In this document: in pieces, positions 24,047 to 30,926 of the stretch
Position numbering within the stretch: position 1 is the first letter of the stretch
Layout: each line of letters opens with the position of its first letter
Origin: an uncultured Gammaproteobacteria bacterium
GTDB lineage: Bacteria; Pseudomonadota; Gammaproteobacteria; CAIUAS01
Direction: 5' to 3'
Length of the DNA: 30,926 nt
Assembly (NCBI GenBank): GCA_903897205.1
Contig: CAIUAS010000218.1
Coordinates: forward strand, 1-30,926
Notes under the pieces: generated by a model
Databases searched by the model: none
What the model saw: the letters and a program-made list of their open reading frames with translations, nothing else
What the model was told of the DNA's origin: nothing
Made by a program: the position numbers and the translations under genes

Positions 24047-25063
24047 TTAATAAAGTCGCGCTTGAAATCCCATTAAAGTTAAAGCACCGCCTGAATGAAT
24101 AATTAAAACATTACCAACCAAGTTTTCTTTTTGAATAATATTTTTAGCTTCGAATAATAATTTCGCCGAATAAATTGGATCAGTAAAAAATCCTTCTTCG
24201 CGCGCGATAGTTTTAATAAATTTAAAAAGGTTAGCATTAATAGCGCCGAATGATTTAGCTTGTTTGGGTGTGTATAATTTCAATAAAGTGATCATTAAAT
24301 TTGAGTCTATGTTTTCATTGATTAATTGTTCAAATATAATTTGAAATTGCGCTAACTTATTCAAAAAAGCGCTTTCATCATCAGCCAATAATAAAACATG
24401 TATCTGTATTTTTTTATTTAACCAAGCGAAGGCAAGTATCACAGCAATCGCCGTTAAACCAGTGCCAGCATCAATAAAAACATGTTGAAATTGCTGCTGC
24501 AATTGTTGCTCATTTTTTAAAATGTCTAAGGGCAGTGAGAGCGCGCCCAATAAAGCTTCTGGCATACAAGCGCCTTCTGGAATTATTGTGGCGCAAGCTG
24601 AATGCGTTTGTTGATACTCAGCAATAATCGATTCTATCAAAGGCCAGTTTTTACGTGCAACCCAATGTATTTGTTCGTCTGCGACCAGAATAGAAGTTAA
24701 TAATAAATTACCTTGGCGTGGTTGAGTCGCATCGCCTAATAAAAATAAAATAGGTTTAATCGAATTTTCAATTAGTAATTGGCTGATGCCGAGCACATTA
24801 TTAGAATAAGCCCCACCGATAACAAGCACTGCTTTAACAGAATTTTCTAATAAATAGGGAACCAGCGACGCATATTTGCGAATTTTTGATCCGCTGACGC
24901 CAAAACCTAATTCATCCTCGCGCTTAAGGTAGCTGTTCGCTAATGAAGTATTAAACGAATTTAATGCATGCACCCGTGAATGTAACGAATACGGTGCTAA
25001 TGTCTGCATTTTTTGCTGTAAAAGTTGAATTTTATCCATATTGCCTATTTTGTCTAAAAGCAT
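24047..25063 (-). CDS. PLP-dependent ACC deaminase / D-cysteine desulfhydrase family protein
   Basis: Fold-type II pyridoxal-phosphate enzyme. The PLP lysine is Lys60 in FGVSGSKIRKYASL; GGAYSNN (83-89) matches the substrate-carboxylate loop, DAGTGLTAIAV the phosphate-binding glycine loop, and HSGGALTLMG near the C-terminus corresponds to the HTGG segment of ACC deaminase and DcyD. The family releases ammonia from 1-aminocyclopropane-1-carboxylate or H2S from D-cysteine; the substrate here cannot be told from sequence. 338 residues, family-typical. It lies between glmU and glmS on the opposite strand, converging on glmU with a 15-nt gap. Met9, preceded by TAGGC, is an alternative start; the first ATG has no visible ribosome-binding site. 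Confidence 0.85.
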   Translation of the reverse strand: MLLDKIGNMDKIQLLQQKMQTLAPYSLHSRVHALNSFNTSLANSYLKREDELGFGVSGSKIRKYASLVPYLLENSVKAVLVIGGAYSNNVLGISQLLIENSIKPILFLLGDATQPRQGNLLLTSILVADEQIHWVARKNWPLIESIIAEYQQTHSACATIIPEGACMPEALLGALSLPLDILKNEQQLQQQFQHVFIDAGTGLTAIAVILAFAWLNKKIQIHVLLLADDESAFLNKLAQFQIIFEQLINENIDSNLMITLLKLYTPKQAKSFGAINANLFKFIKTIAREEGFFTDPIYSAKLLFEAKNIIQKENLVGNVLIIHSGGALTLMGFQARLY

Positions 25064-25115
25064 TAATTATGCTATTTTGCCCTACAAGTTTAAGACATGA
25101 TAGAGAGGTATGCTT

Positions 25116-26951
25116 ATGTGCGGTATCGTCGGAGCAGTGGCACAGCGTGATGTAGCACCCATTTTATTAGAAGGTTTAAAACGCTTAGAATATCGCGGTT
25201 ACGATTCGGCTGGTATGGCCGTTATCGATCCGCAACAACAGATACAGCGTCATCGTGCAGTAGGTAAAGTTAAAGAGCTGGCAGATAGGTTAGCGGCGCA
25301 GCCTTTATATGGTAATACAGGCATCGCTCACACCCGCTGGGCAACGCATGGTAAACCATCCGAACAGAACGCCCATCCGCTTATTTCACACGATGAAGTG
25401 GTAGTTGTGCATAATGGTATTATTGAAAATCACGAGATTTTAAGAGCAAATTTATCAGCCGCCGGTTATCAATTTACTTCAGAAACCGATACCGAAGTAG
25501 TTGCCCATTTACTCCATCAACAACTAACCACAGGCAAAGATTTTTTAACTGCGGTGCAGTATGTTGCTAAAGAATTAGAAGGCGCCTTTGCGCTGGTATT
25601 GATGTATCGCAAAGCGCCTGGCCGCTTAATCGGGTTACGTCGTGGTAGTCCGTTAGTGATTGGAATAGGGATTGGTGAACATTTTTTTGCTTCTGATCAA
25701 TTAGCCTTACTACCCGTTGCGCAAAAATTTATTTATTTGGCTGAGAATGATCTCGCAGACATCACGCGTGAAAAAGTAACTATCTATGATCATGACGGTA
25801 ACATCATTCGCCGCCCCATCCAAACCTCTAGTTTGTCCCATGATGTAGCCGATAAAGGCCATTATCGCCATTTCATGCTAAAAGAAATTTTTGAGCAACC
25901 TGAAGCGATAGCCGCCACGTTACAAGGGCGCATTAGCCGCAAGCAAATATTAACCAATGTATTTGGTGCGCGGGCTGAGGCTTTATTTCCAGCAGTAAAG
26001 CGGATCCACATTGTTGCTTGCGGTACTAGCTATCACGCGGGCATGGTGGGGCGTTATTGGCTAGAAGAAATAGCAGGGATTCCTTGCCAAGTTGAAATTG
26101 CCAGTGAATATCGCTACCGCCATCCAGTCGTAGAAAACAATACGTTATTTATCACGCTATCTCAATCAGGCGAAACCGTCGATACCTTGGCGGCTTTTCG
26201 TGCGGCAAAAACAGCGGGTTATTTATCCACGCTGGTTATTTGTAATGCACCTGAAAGTTCGTTGGTTCGCGAATCCGAATTAGTATTTTTAACGCACGCC
26301 GGCCCTGAAATTGGCGTGGCTTCCACAAAGGCATTTACCACGCAATTAGTAGCATTATTATTACTGACTATTGTGCTGGGTCGTTATAATCAAAAAATAA
26401 AGTTAGAACAGGAGCAAGTTTTTGTTGAATCTTTAGAAAGTCTACCAAAGAAAATTCTACAAACACTCGCCTTGGATAAACCCATTAAAAAATTGGCGGA
26501 TTATTTTAAAGATAAACGCCATAGTTTATTTATTGCACGTGGAATACATTATCCCATCGTATTAGAAGGCGCATTAAAATTAAAAGAAATTTCTTATATT
26601 CATGCAGAAGCTTATCCGGCGGGTGAATTAAAACATGGTGCATTAGCCTTGGTTGATCAAGAAATGCCAGTCATCGCTTTGGCGCCTCACAATGAATTAA
26701 TCGAAAAATTAAAATCCAATTTACAAGAAGTATGTGCACGTGGTGGAGAAGTTATTTTATTTTGTGATGAACAAATCAACATCGAAAATAATGCAGGCAT
26801 GCGGATTATCAAATTGCCGACTGTTGAAAAAATATTATCACCTATTATTCATACGATCCCTTTACAATTATTAGCTTATTATGTTGCTGTTTGTAAAGGT
26901 ACCGATGTTGATCAACCGAGAAATTTAGCAAAATCAGTTACTGTGGAATAA
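25116..26951 (+). CDS. glmS: Glutamine-fructose-6-phosphate aminotransferase (isomerizing)
   Basis: Commits fructose-6-P to amino-sugar synthesis by transferring the amide nitrogen of glutamine. The glutaminase domain begins with the nucleophile Cys2 (MCGIVGAVAQ), which must be N-terminal after Met removal; this fixes the start at the second ATG of the frame rather than the one 6 nt upstream, and AGAGG lies 7 nt before it. HTRWATHGKP and NGIIENH are the other glutaminase motifs. Two SIS domains follow (about 290-420 and 460-600; CGTSYHAG, SQSGETVDT, EGALKLKEISYIHAE), ending DQPRNLAKSVTVE. 611 residues (E. coli 609). It is close to glmU, so UDP-GlcNAc enzymes flank the inserted PLP gene. No glmS ribozyme is seen or expected here. 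Confidence 0.98.
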   Translation: MCGIVGAVAQRDVAPILLEGLKRLEYRGYDSAGMAVIDPQQQIQRHRAVGKVKELADRLAAQPLYGNTGIAHTRWATHGKPSEQNAHPLISHDEVVVVHNGIIENHEILRANLSAAGYQFTSETDTEVVAHLLHQQLTTGKDFLTAVQYVAKELEGAFALVLMYRKAPGRLIGLRRGSPLVIGIGIGEHFFASDQLALLPVAQKFIYLAENDLADITREKVTIYDHDGNIIRRPIQTSSLSHDVADKGHYRHFMLKEIFEQPEAIAATLQGRISRKQILTNVFGARAEALFPAVKRIHIVACGTSYHAGMVGRYWLEEIAGIPCQVEIASEYRYRHPVVENNTLFITLSQSGETVDTLAAFRAAKTAGYLSTLVICNAPESSLVRESELVFLTHAGPEIGVASTKAFTTQLVALLLLTIVLGRYNQKIKLEQEQVFVESLESLPKKILQTLALDKPIKKLADYFKDKRHSLFIARGIHYPIVLEGALKLKEISYIHAEAYPAGELKHGALALVDQEMPVIALAPHNELIEKLKSNLQEVCARGGEVILFCDEQINIENNAGMRIIKLPTVEKILSPIIHTIPLQLLAYYVAVCKGTDVDQPRNLAKSVTVE

Positions 26952-27041
26952 CTTACTTCTATCAGCATAACGTTATTAAAATCCGCTAAAGTACGATTTC
27001 ATATAAAAGAATTTGGAAAATATTTTTTAGGAGAGATTGAG

Positions 27042-27554
27042 ATGATTAAAACAATTACACCAACCGAATTAAAAAAACAACTTGAGCAAAATAAAGTTTT
27101 GCTTATTGATGTGCGTGAGCCCGCGGAGCATAAATCTGAATGTATCGATGGGGCGTGCTTAATACCATTGGCTGAAATTTCTTGTGAAAAATTACCCTCC
27201 AAATCACGTCCTATAGTTATTCACTGCCGCTCTGGCAAGCGCAGTGAAGCAGCCTGCAAAAAACTATTGGCGCAAGATCCTAATCTTGAAATATATAATT
27301 TAGAAGGCGGAATTATGGCCTGGAAAGAATCTGGTTGTGCCATAAAAAATTTGGGACGGAAGGTGTTGCCTTTAGATCGACAAGTACAATTAACCGCTGG
27401 AGTTTTAATATTTTTAGGCGTTATTTTAGGCGCACTGGTTAGTTCGTGGTTTTATGCCTTGTCAGGTTTCGTGGGGCTTGGGCTTATATTTGCAGGATTA
27501 AGCGGATGGTGTGGTATGGCGAAACTGCTCGCTAAAATGCCCTGGAATCAATAA
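27042..27554 (+). CDS. Membrane-anchored rhodanese (YgaP-like)
   Basis: Sulfur-transfer protein of the inner membrane. The N-terminal rhodanese domain (about 1-98) has LLIDVREPAEH and the active-site loop HCRSGKRS with Cys62, then GGIMAWK. The C-terminal part holds two membrane helices (about 115-135 and 138-156) and the conserved ending GWCGMAKLLAKMPWN of the YgaP transmembrane domain. 170 residues, close to E. coli YgaP (174). AGGAGA lies 7 nt before the ATG. It stands alone after glmS and ends at a strong terminator. Function is inferred from family; the sulfur acceptor is unknown. Confidence 0.9.
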   Translation: MIKTITPTELKKQLEQNKVLLIDVREPAEHKSECIDGACLIPLAEISCEKLPSKSRPIVIHCRSGKRSEAACKKLLAQDPNLEIYNLEGGIMAWKESGCAIKNLGRKVLPLDRQVQLTAGVLIFLGVILGALVSSWFYALSGFVGLGLIFAGLSGWCGMAKLLAKMPWNQ

Positions 27555-27565
27555 AAGGAAGGCTT

Positions 27566-27688
27566 ATGCCAAAAAACATTTTAATTAATAATTATAAACT
27601 CGGCCGCTTGCGGCCGAGTTTTTATATTTATTTTAAGGTAACCGGCATAACTTTTAAGGTATTAGTCCCACCATGCATACCCACTTGA
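27566..27688 (+). pseudogene. Possible vestigial ORF start after the rhodanese gene
   Basis: AAGGAAGG followed by ATG 5 nt later, 11 nt past the rhodanese stop, opens a 40-codon frame (MPKNILINNYKLGRL...) that runs straight through the terminator hairpin and into the antisense of pykA. A full-length product is implausible. The start may be left over from a lost downstream operon gene, or may be chance. Confidence 0.2.
27596..27624 (+). terminator. Intrinsic terminator after the rhodanese gene
   Basis: AAACTCGGCCG (27596-27606), CTTG tetraloop, CGGCCGAGTTT (27611-27621), then T-rich sequence. Strong GC stem on a good tetraloop. It lies between convergent rhodanese and pykA genes. Its arms are the same as in the tpsB terminator at 13157-13186. 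Confidence 0.88.
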
Positions 27689-29055
27689 TCACCAAAACTT
27701 AATAATACCCAATCACCGAGTTTAATAACGCCATGTTGTAAGCACTCATTAATGGCTAATTTATTCAACTCATGTTGATCGCTGGTTTCTATGGTGAAAT
27801 ATAAAGGATAAACACCGCGATAAAGCATCATTTTACGATGAGAAGCAAGATTGCGAGTGAGGGCGTAAATGGGAATGCCTGAGCGTATGCGCGACATCCA
27901 AAGCGGCGTTAAGCCAGATTCGGTTAAGGCAATAATCGCGCTAATATTAAAATGATTAGCGGCATACATGGCTGACATGGCAATTAATTCATCAGGGCGA
28001 TGAAACTGACATTCAACACGATGGCGTGAAATTTGTGTAATAGCTTGTTTTTCTGCACCTAAACAAATGCGTGCCATGGCAGCAATGACTTTAGCAGGAT
28101 GATCGCCGGTCGCTGTTTCAGCTGATAACATCACCGCATCAGTCCCATCAATAACCGCATTGGCAACATCAAAAACTTCAGCGCGTGTCGGGATTGCGTT
28201 ATGGATCATCGTTTCCATCATTTGAGTGGCCGTAATAACAGCTTTATCTAAACTACGACAACGATGAATAATATGTTTTTGTACCGCTGGCAATTCTGCA
28301 TCACCAATCTCAACGCCTAAATCGCCGCGCGCTACCATCACTGCATCGGATGCCCGTATGATATCATCAATTTCATCTACGGCTTCAATGCGCTCAATTT
28401 TAGCAATAAGACCGGCGTGACAATTAAAACCTTGTAATAATCGCCGCGCTTCTAGCATATCGTCGGCACTGCGTGGAAAAGAAATGGCGACATAATCCAC
28501 GCCGATTTCTGCCGCTGTTTTCATGTCAGCAATATCTTTTTCAGTGAGTGCTTTAACAGTTAAACCGCCACCTTGGCGATTAATGCCTTTGTTATTAGAA
28601 AGCTCACCGCCAACAATTACTCGGCAAATAATGCGATTATTTTCAATTTTATCCGCCAGCAGAACTAAGCGGCCATCGTCTAATAACAACATGTCGCCGG
28701 CATGAACATCATTAGGTAGATTTTTATAATCAATCCCTACGCAGTGTTCGTCGCCGGCATCCGTTGCTAGGTTAGCATCCAAAATAAAAGTCGCATTTTC
28801 TTTTAATTCAATTTTACCGTTTTTAAAGCGAGCAATACGGATTTTAGGACCTTGCAGATCAGCCATAATGGCTATTTCTTTATTTGCCGCTTTGGCGCAA
28901 GCACGTGCTAACTGCGCACGCCGTTTATGCTGTTCAGCAGAACCGTGAGAAAAATTTAGGCGTACAACATCGACCCCAGCTGTTACCATTTCTTGAAAAA
29001 TAGCAGGATCATCAGTGGATGGGCCCAGAGTAGCGATAATTTTTGTTCGGCGCAT
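27628..29055 (-). CDS. pykA: Pyruvate kinase (PykA type)
   Basis: Final glycolytic step, phosphoenolpyruvate + ADP to pyruvate + ATP. 475 residues (E. coli PykA 480). Motifs: RRTKIIATLGPS at the N-terminus, RLNFSHGS (32-39), the active-site signature GLIAKIERIEAVDEID with Lys219 and Glu221, MVARGDLGVEI, ITATQMMETM and GTDAVMLSAETA. Resemblance is closer to E. coli PykA (LDANL, GIDYKNLP, SNNKGIN.QGGGL) than to PykF. AAGGG precedes the ATG by 7 nt. It follows pgk on the same strand after 96 nt and is probably co-transcribed with it. Confidence 0.97.
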   Translation of the reverse strand: MRRTKIIATLGPSTDDPAIFQEMVTAGVDVVRLNFSHGSAEQHKRRAQLARACAKAANKEIAIMADLQGPKIRIARFKNGKIELKENATFILDANLATDAGDEHCVGIDYKNLPNDVHAGDMLLLDDGRLVLLADKIENNRIICRVIVGGELSNNKGINRQGGGLTVKALTEKDIADMKTAAEIGVDYVAISFPRSADDMLEARRLLQGFNCHAGLIAKIERIEAVDEIDDIIRASDAVMVARGDLGVEIGDAELPAVQKHIIHRCRSLDKAVITATQMMETMIHNAIPTRAEVFDVANAVIDGTDAVMLSAETATGDHPAKVIAAMARICLGAEKQAITQISRHRVECQFHRPDELIAMSAMYAANHFNISAIIALTESGLTPLWMSRIRSGIPIYALTRNLASHRKMMLYRGVYPLYFTIETSDQHELNKLAINECLQHGVIKLGDWVLLSFGDQVGMHGGTNTLKVMPVTLK

Positions 29056-29151
29056 AATAATCCCTTCAAGTTTTTATTTTTTGATCAAATAATAGAAATT
29101 AAGTGTAACAGTGTAGTCTGTTTGGGGCAATGCAAGTATATTTGATTTAGC

Positions 29152-30327
29152 TTATTTACCGCGCTCTTGTAATATTTTAACAGCTGGCAATTCCTTGCCT
29201 TCGACAAATTCTAAGAAAGCGCCGCCGCCTGTTGAAATATAGGAAATCTGCTTAGCAATAGCATATTTTTCGATAGCGGCTAAAGTATCACCACCGCCAG
29301 CAATTGAAAAGGCGCTACTTTGTGCAATGGTATGCGCTAATGATTCGGTACCCTTTGCAAAAGCATCAAATTCAAATACACCCACAGGACCATTCCATAA
29401 AATGGTGCCGGCCTCTTTTAAAGCGACTGCATATTCTGCTTGTGTGGCGGGGCCAACATCTAAAATCATCTCATTTGCAGCGACGTCCATGGCTTGTTTT
29501 AATAGAGGTTTTGCCGAGGCGGAAAATTCCTGTGCGACAACGACATCGCTAGGCAATAAAATAGTTACTTTTTTTTCTTTAGCTAAATGCCAAAGTGATT
29601 GAGCGGCAGGAATTAAATCTGCTTCATATAATGATTTGCCTATGGGGAAACCTTGAGCTGCTAAAAAAGTATTGGCGATACCGCCGCCCACAATTAATTT
29701 ATCCACTTTATTAATTAAAGCATCTAACACCGTTAATTTAGTAGAAACTTTAGAACCGCCAATAATGGCGACTAAAGGTCGAGCCGGATTTGCCAACGCT
29801 TTTTCTAAAGCAACCAATTCAGCGGCGAGCAGTAAACCGGCACAAGCAAAGGGTGCGAATTGGGCGACGCCCATCGTAGAAGCTTCTGCGCGATGCGCCG
29901 TTGCAAAGGCATCCATAACAAAAACATCAGCTAACGCCGCTATTTTTTTTGCAAGGGTAGGATCGTTTTTTTTCTCGCCTATTTGCATGCGAACATTTTC
30001 ACATAAAGCAATTTCACCGACATTTAATTCAACACCATCTAACCACTGGCTAATAAATTTTACGGGCTTATTTAATAATTGCGATAAACGCTCTGCCACG
30101 GGCGCTAAAGAAAATTCTGCTTTAAATTCACCTTCGGTTGGGCGTCCTAAATGCGAAAGTAAAATAACTTTTGCATTGGCTTCTAAAGCTAATTTAATCG
30201 TCGGTAAGGCCGCTTGTATGCGTGCGTCTGAACTTATTTTTCCGTCTATCATGGGTACATTAAAATCTTCGCGAATTAACACCCGTTTGTTAGTTAAATT
30301 AATATCGGTCATTTTTAAAATTGACAT
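29152..30327 (-). CDS. pgk: Phosphoglycerate kinase
   Basis: Glycolytic transfer of phosphate from 1,3-bisphosphoglycerate to ADP. 391 residues (E. coli 387). N-terminal substrate motif KRVLIREDFNVP (Arg19, Asp21, Asn23), SHLGRPTEGEF, DAFATAHRAEAST, VAIIGGSKVSTK, ILWNGPVGVFEF and the C-terminal nucleotide loop SIAGGGDTLAAI followed by YISTGGGAFLEFVEGK. TAGGA lies 8 nt before the ATG, supporting Met1 over Met6. pykA follows downstream. In relatives gap usually sits upstream; here the next gene upstream is a divergent BON lipoprotein. Confidence 0.97.
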   Translation of the reverse strand: MSILKMTDINLTNKRVLIREDFNVPMIDGKISSDARIQAALPTIKLALEANAKVILLSHLGRPTEGEFKAEFSLAPVAERLSQLLNKPVKFISQWLDGVELNVGEIALCENVRMQIGEKKNDPTLAKKIAALADVFVMDAFATAHRAEASTMGVAQFAPFACAGLLLAAELVALEKALANPARPLVAIIGGSKVSTKLTVLDALINKVDKLIVGGGIANTFLAAQGFPIGKSLYEADLIPAAQSLWHLAKEKKVTILLPSDVVVAQEFSASAKPLLKQAMDVAANEMILDVGPATQAEYAVALKEAGTILWNGPVGVFEFDAFAKGTESLAHTIAQSSAFSIAGGGDTLAAIEKYAIAKQISYISTGGGAFLEFVEGKELPAVKILQERGK

Positions 30328-30457
30328 ATCGTTATTCCTACAAATATTTTGTTATTACAATGTTACATAACTTAGTTAGAATAGTAGACGAAGCTTTCAG
30401 AAAAAAGCCTACATTAGCTTACGCCCTCAAAGACTATGGTGCAATGCGAAAAATTAC

Positions 30458-30485
30458 TATACTAAAAATTCCGAGTAACTATACT
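30458..30485 (+). promoter_or_regulatory. Two TATACT elements upstream of the BON lipoprotein
   Basis: TATACT occurs at 30458-30463 and again at 30480-30485, 22 bp apart, 45 and 24 bp before the start codon. Either could be a -10 box; no good TTGACA-like -35 lies at the right distance, so an activator or another sigma factor may be involved. Confidence 0.35.
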
Positions 30486-30508
30486 TGTCTTACCATGAGG
30501 AAAAAATA

Positions 30509-30826
30509 ATGATTATTATCCGCGCTAAAAAACTGATCTTAACTGCTGTTTTAGTGGGTTCAACGGTTTTAGCAGGCTGTGCAAGCACTAGTAAACAAGA
30601 AAGCACAGGTCAATATGTCGATAGTTCCACTATCACTGCAAAAGTTAAAACAAATCTGATTAGCGATCCAGATATTAAAAGCCTACCCATTTCTGTTAAA
30701 ACCTATAAAGGCACTGTCCAACTGAGTGGTTTCGTTGATAATTATGAACAAAAACAAAGAGCCATTGCAGCGGCTAGAAGTGTCCCTGGCGTAACGGCCG
30801 TTACCGATTCACTGGTTGTTAAATAA
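30509..30826 (+). CDS. BON-domain lipoprotein (OsmY-like)
   Basis: Predicted periplasmic lipoprotein with one BON domain, a fold that binds phospholipid or membrane surfaces and appears in osmotic-stress and envelope-maintenance proteins. Signal peptide MIIIRAKKLILTAVLVGST with lipobox LAGC (Cys24); BON domain about 38-104 (DSSTITAKVKTNLISDP, VKTYKGTVQLSGFVDNYEQ, RSVPGVTAVTDSLVV). 105 residues from the ATG, which has GAGG 8 nt upstream; the frame is open to a TTG 24 nt earlier, but that would bury the signal peptide. It is transcribed away from pgk and closed by a strong terminator, so it is a single-gene unit. Confidence 0.9.
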   Translation: MIIIRAKKLILTAVLVGSTVLAGCASTSKQESTGQYVDSSTITAKVKTNLISDPDIKSLPISVKTYKGTVQLSGFVDNYEQKQRAIAAARSVPGVTAVTDSLVVK

Positions 30827-30842
30827 TAACGGCGGATAAAAT

Positions 30843-30874
30843 AAAAAAAGCCCTATAAATTAGGGCTTTTTTTT
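30843..30874 (+). terminator. Intrinsic terminator of the BON lipoprotein gene
   Basis: AAAAAAAGCCCTA (30843-30855) / TAGGGCTTTTTTT (30861-30873) with a 5-nt loop; the closing A/T arms double as T-runs in both directions. 17 nt after the stop codon. Confidence 0.9.
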
Positions 30875-30880
30875 ATGTAG

Positions 30881-30918
30881 AGAGAATTAAAAATTATTAA
30901 TTTTTAATTCTCTATTTT
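30881..30918. terminator. Second inverted repeat, possible terminator of a gene beyond the window
   Basis: Perfect 15-bp arms AGAGAATTAAAAATT (30881-30895) and AATTTTTAATTCTCT (30899-30913) with a 3-nt loop, followed by ATTTTTG. Immediately beyond the first terminator; the AT-rich stem may serve a convergent gene to the right. Confidence 0.45.
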
Positions 30919-30926
30919 TGTTCTAA

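Noticed and set aside
25064..25115. glmS riboswitch/ribozyme
   Set aside because: The space before glmS is about 50 nt, too short, and the ribozyme is typical of Gram-positive bacteria.
29672..30370. 232-codon plus-strand frame opposite pgk
   Set aside because: Antisense of a well-conserved gene; the product has no recognisable domain and no initiation signal.

Overview
The window comes from the chromosome of an AT-rich gammaproteobacterium. The gene content and order (atpIBEFHAGDC followed by glmU and glmS, a pgk-pyk pair, a eukaryote-like class I aldolase, cbpA-cbpM) fit a Legionellales-type organism (Legionella, Coxiella, Aquicella or Rickettsiella relatives). The assignment is an inference; no rRNA or other taxonomic marker is present.

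Layout. (1) 1-1.6 kb: 3' part of clpB. (2) 1.6-3.4 kb: a short accessory island on the minus strand. It holds an unrecognised 222-aa protein and a 272-aa protein whose second half carries the complete catalytic signature of cholera-toxin/LT-A type ADP-ribosyltransferases (Arg, Ser-Thr-Thr, Glu-x-Glu at toxin-like spacing). It has no signal peptide, and its promoter region resembles the PmrA boxes that control type IV effector genes. (3) 3.5-6.2 kb: class I fructose-bisphosphate aldolase, a 49-aa lipoprotein, and the DnaJ-like cochaperone cbpA with its modulator cbpM. (4) 6.3-15.2 kb: a two-partner secretion locus on the minus strand, with the TpsB transporter first and then a very large TpsA exoprotein built from a secretion domain, about ten GLUG repeats and autotransporter-type beta-strand repeats. 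(5) 15.4-22.6 kb: the complete F1Fo ATP synthase operon, preceded by a good sigma-70 promoter. (6) 22.6-27 kb: glmU and glmS, the two dedicated enzymes of UDP-GlcNAc synthesis present here, separated by an inverted PLP-dependent deaminase/desulfhydrase-family gene. (7) 27-30.9 kb: a membrane rhodanese, pyruvate kinase, phosphoglycerate kinase and a BON-domain lipoprotein.

Most of the window is conserved core metabolism (ATP synthesis, lower glycolysis, cell-wall precursor supply, protein disaggregation). The two accessory elements are surface- or host-directed: the TPS adhesin-like locus and the predicted ADP-ribosyltransferase effector. Several start codons were moved downstream of the longest open frame (atpI, atpA, glmU, glmS, tpsA, BON lipoprotein) because ribosome-binding sites, a promoter or a required N-terminal residue point there. 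No tRNA, rRNA, CRISPR array, transposase or phage gene was seen. No gene-free stretch exceeds 300 bases.
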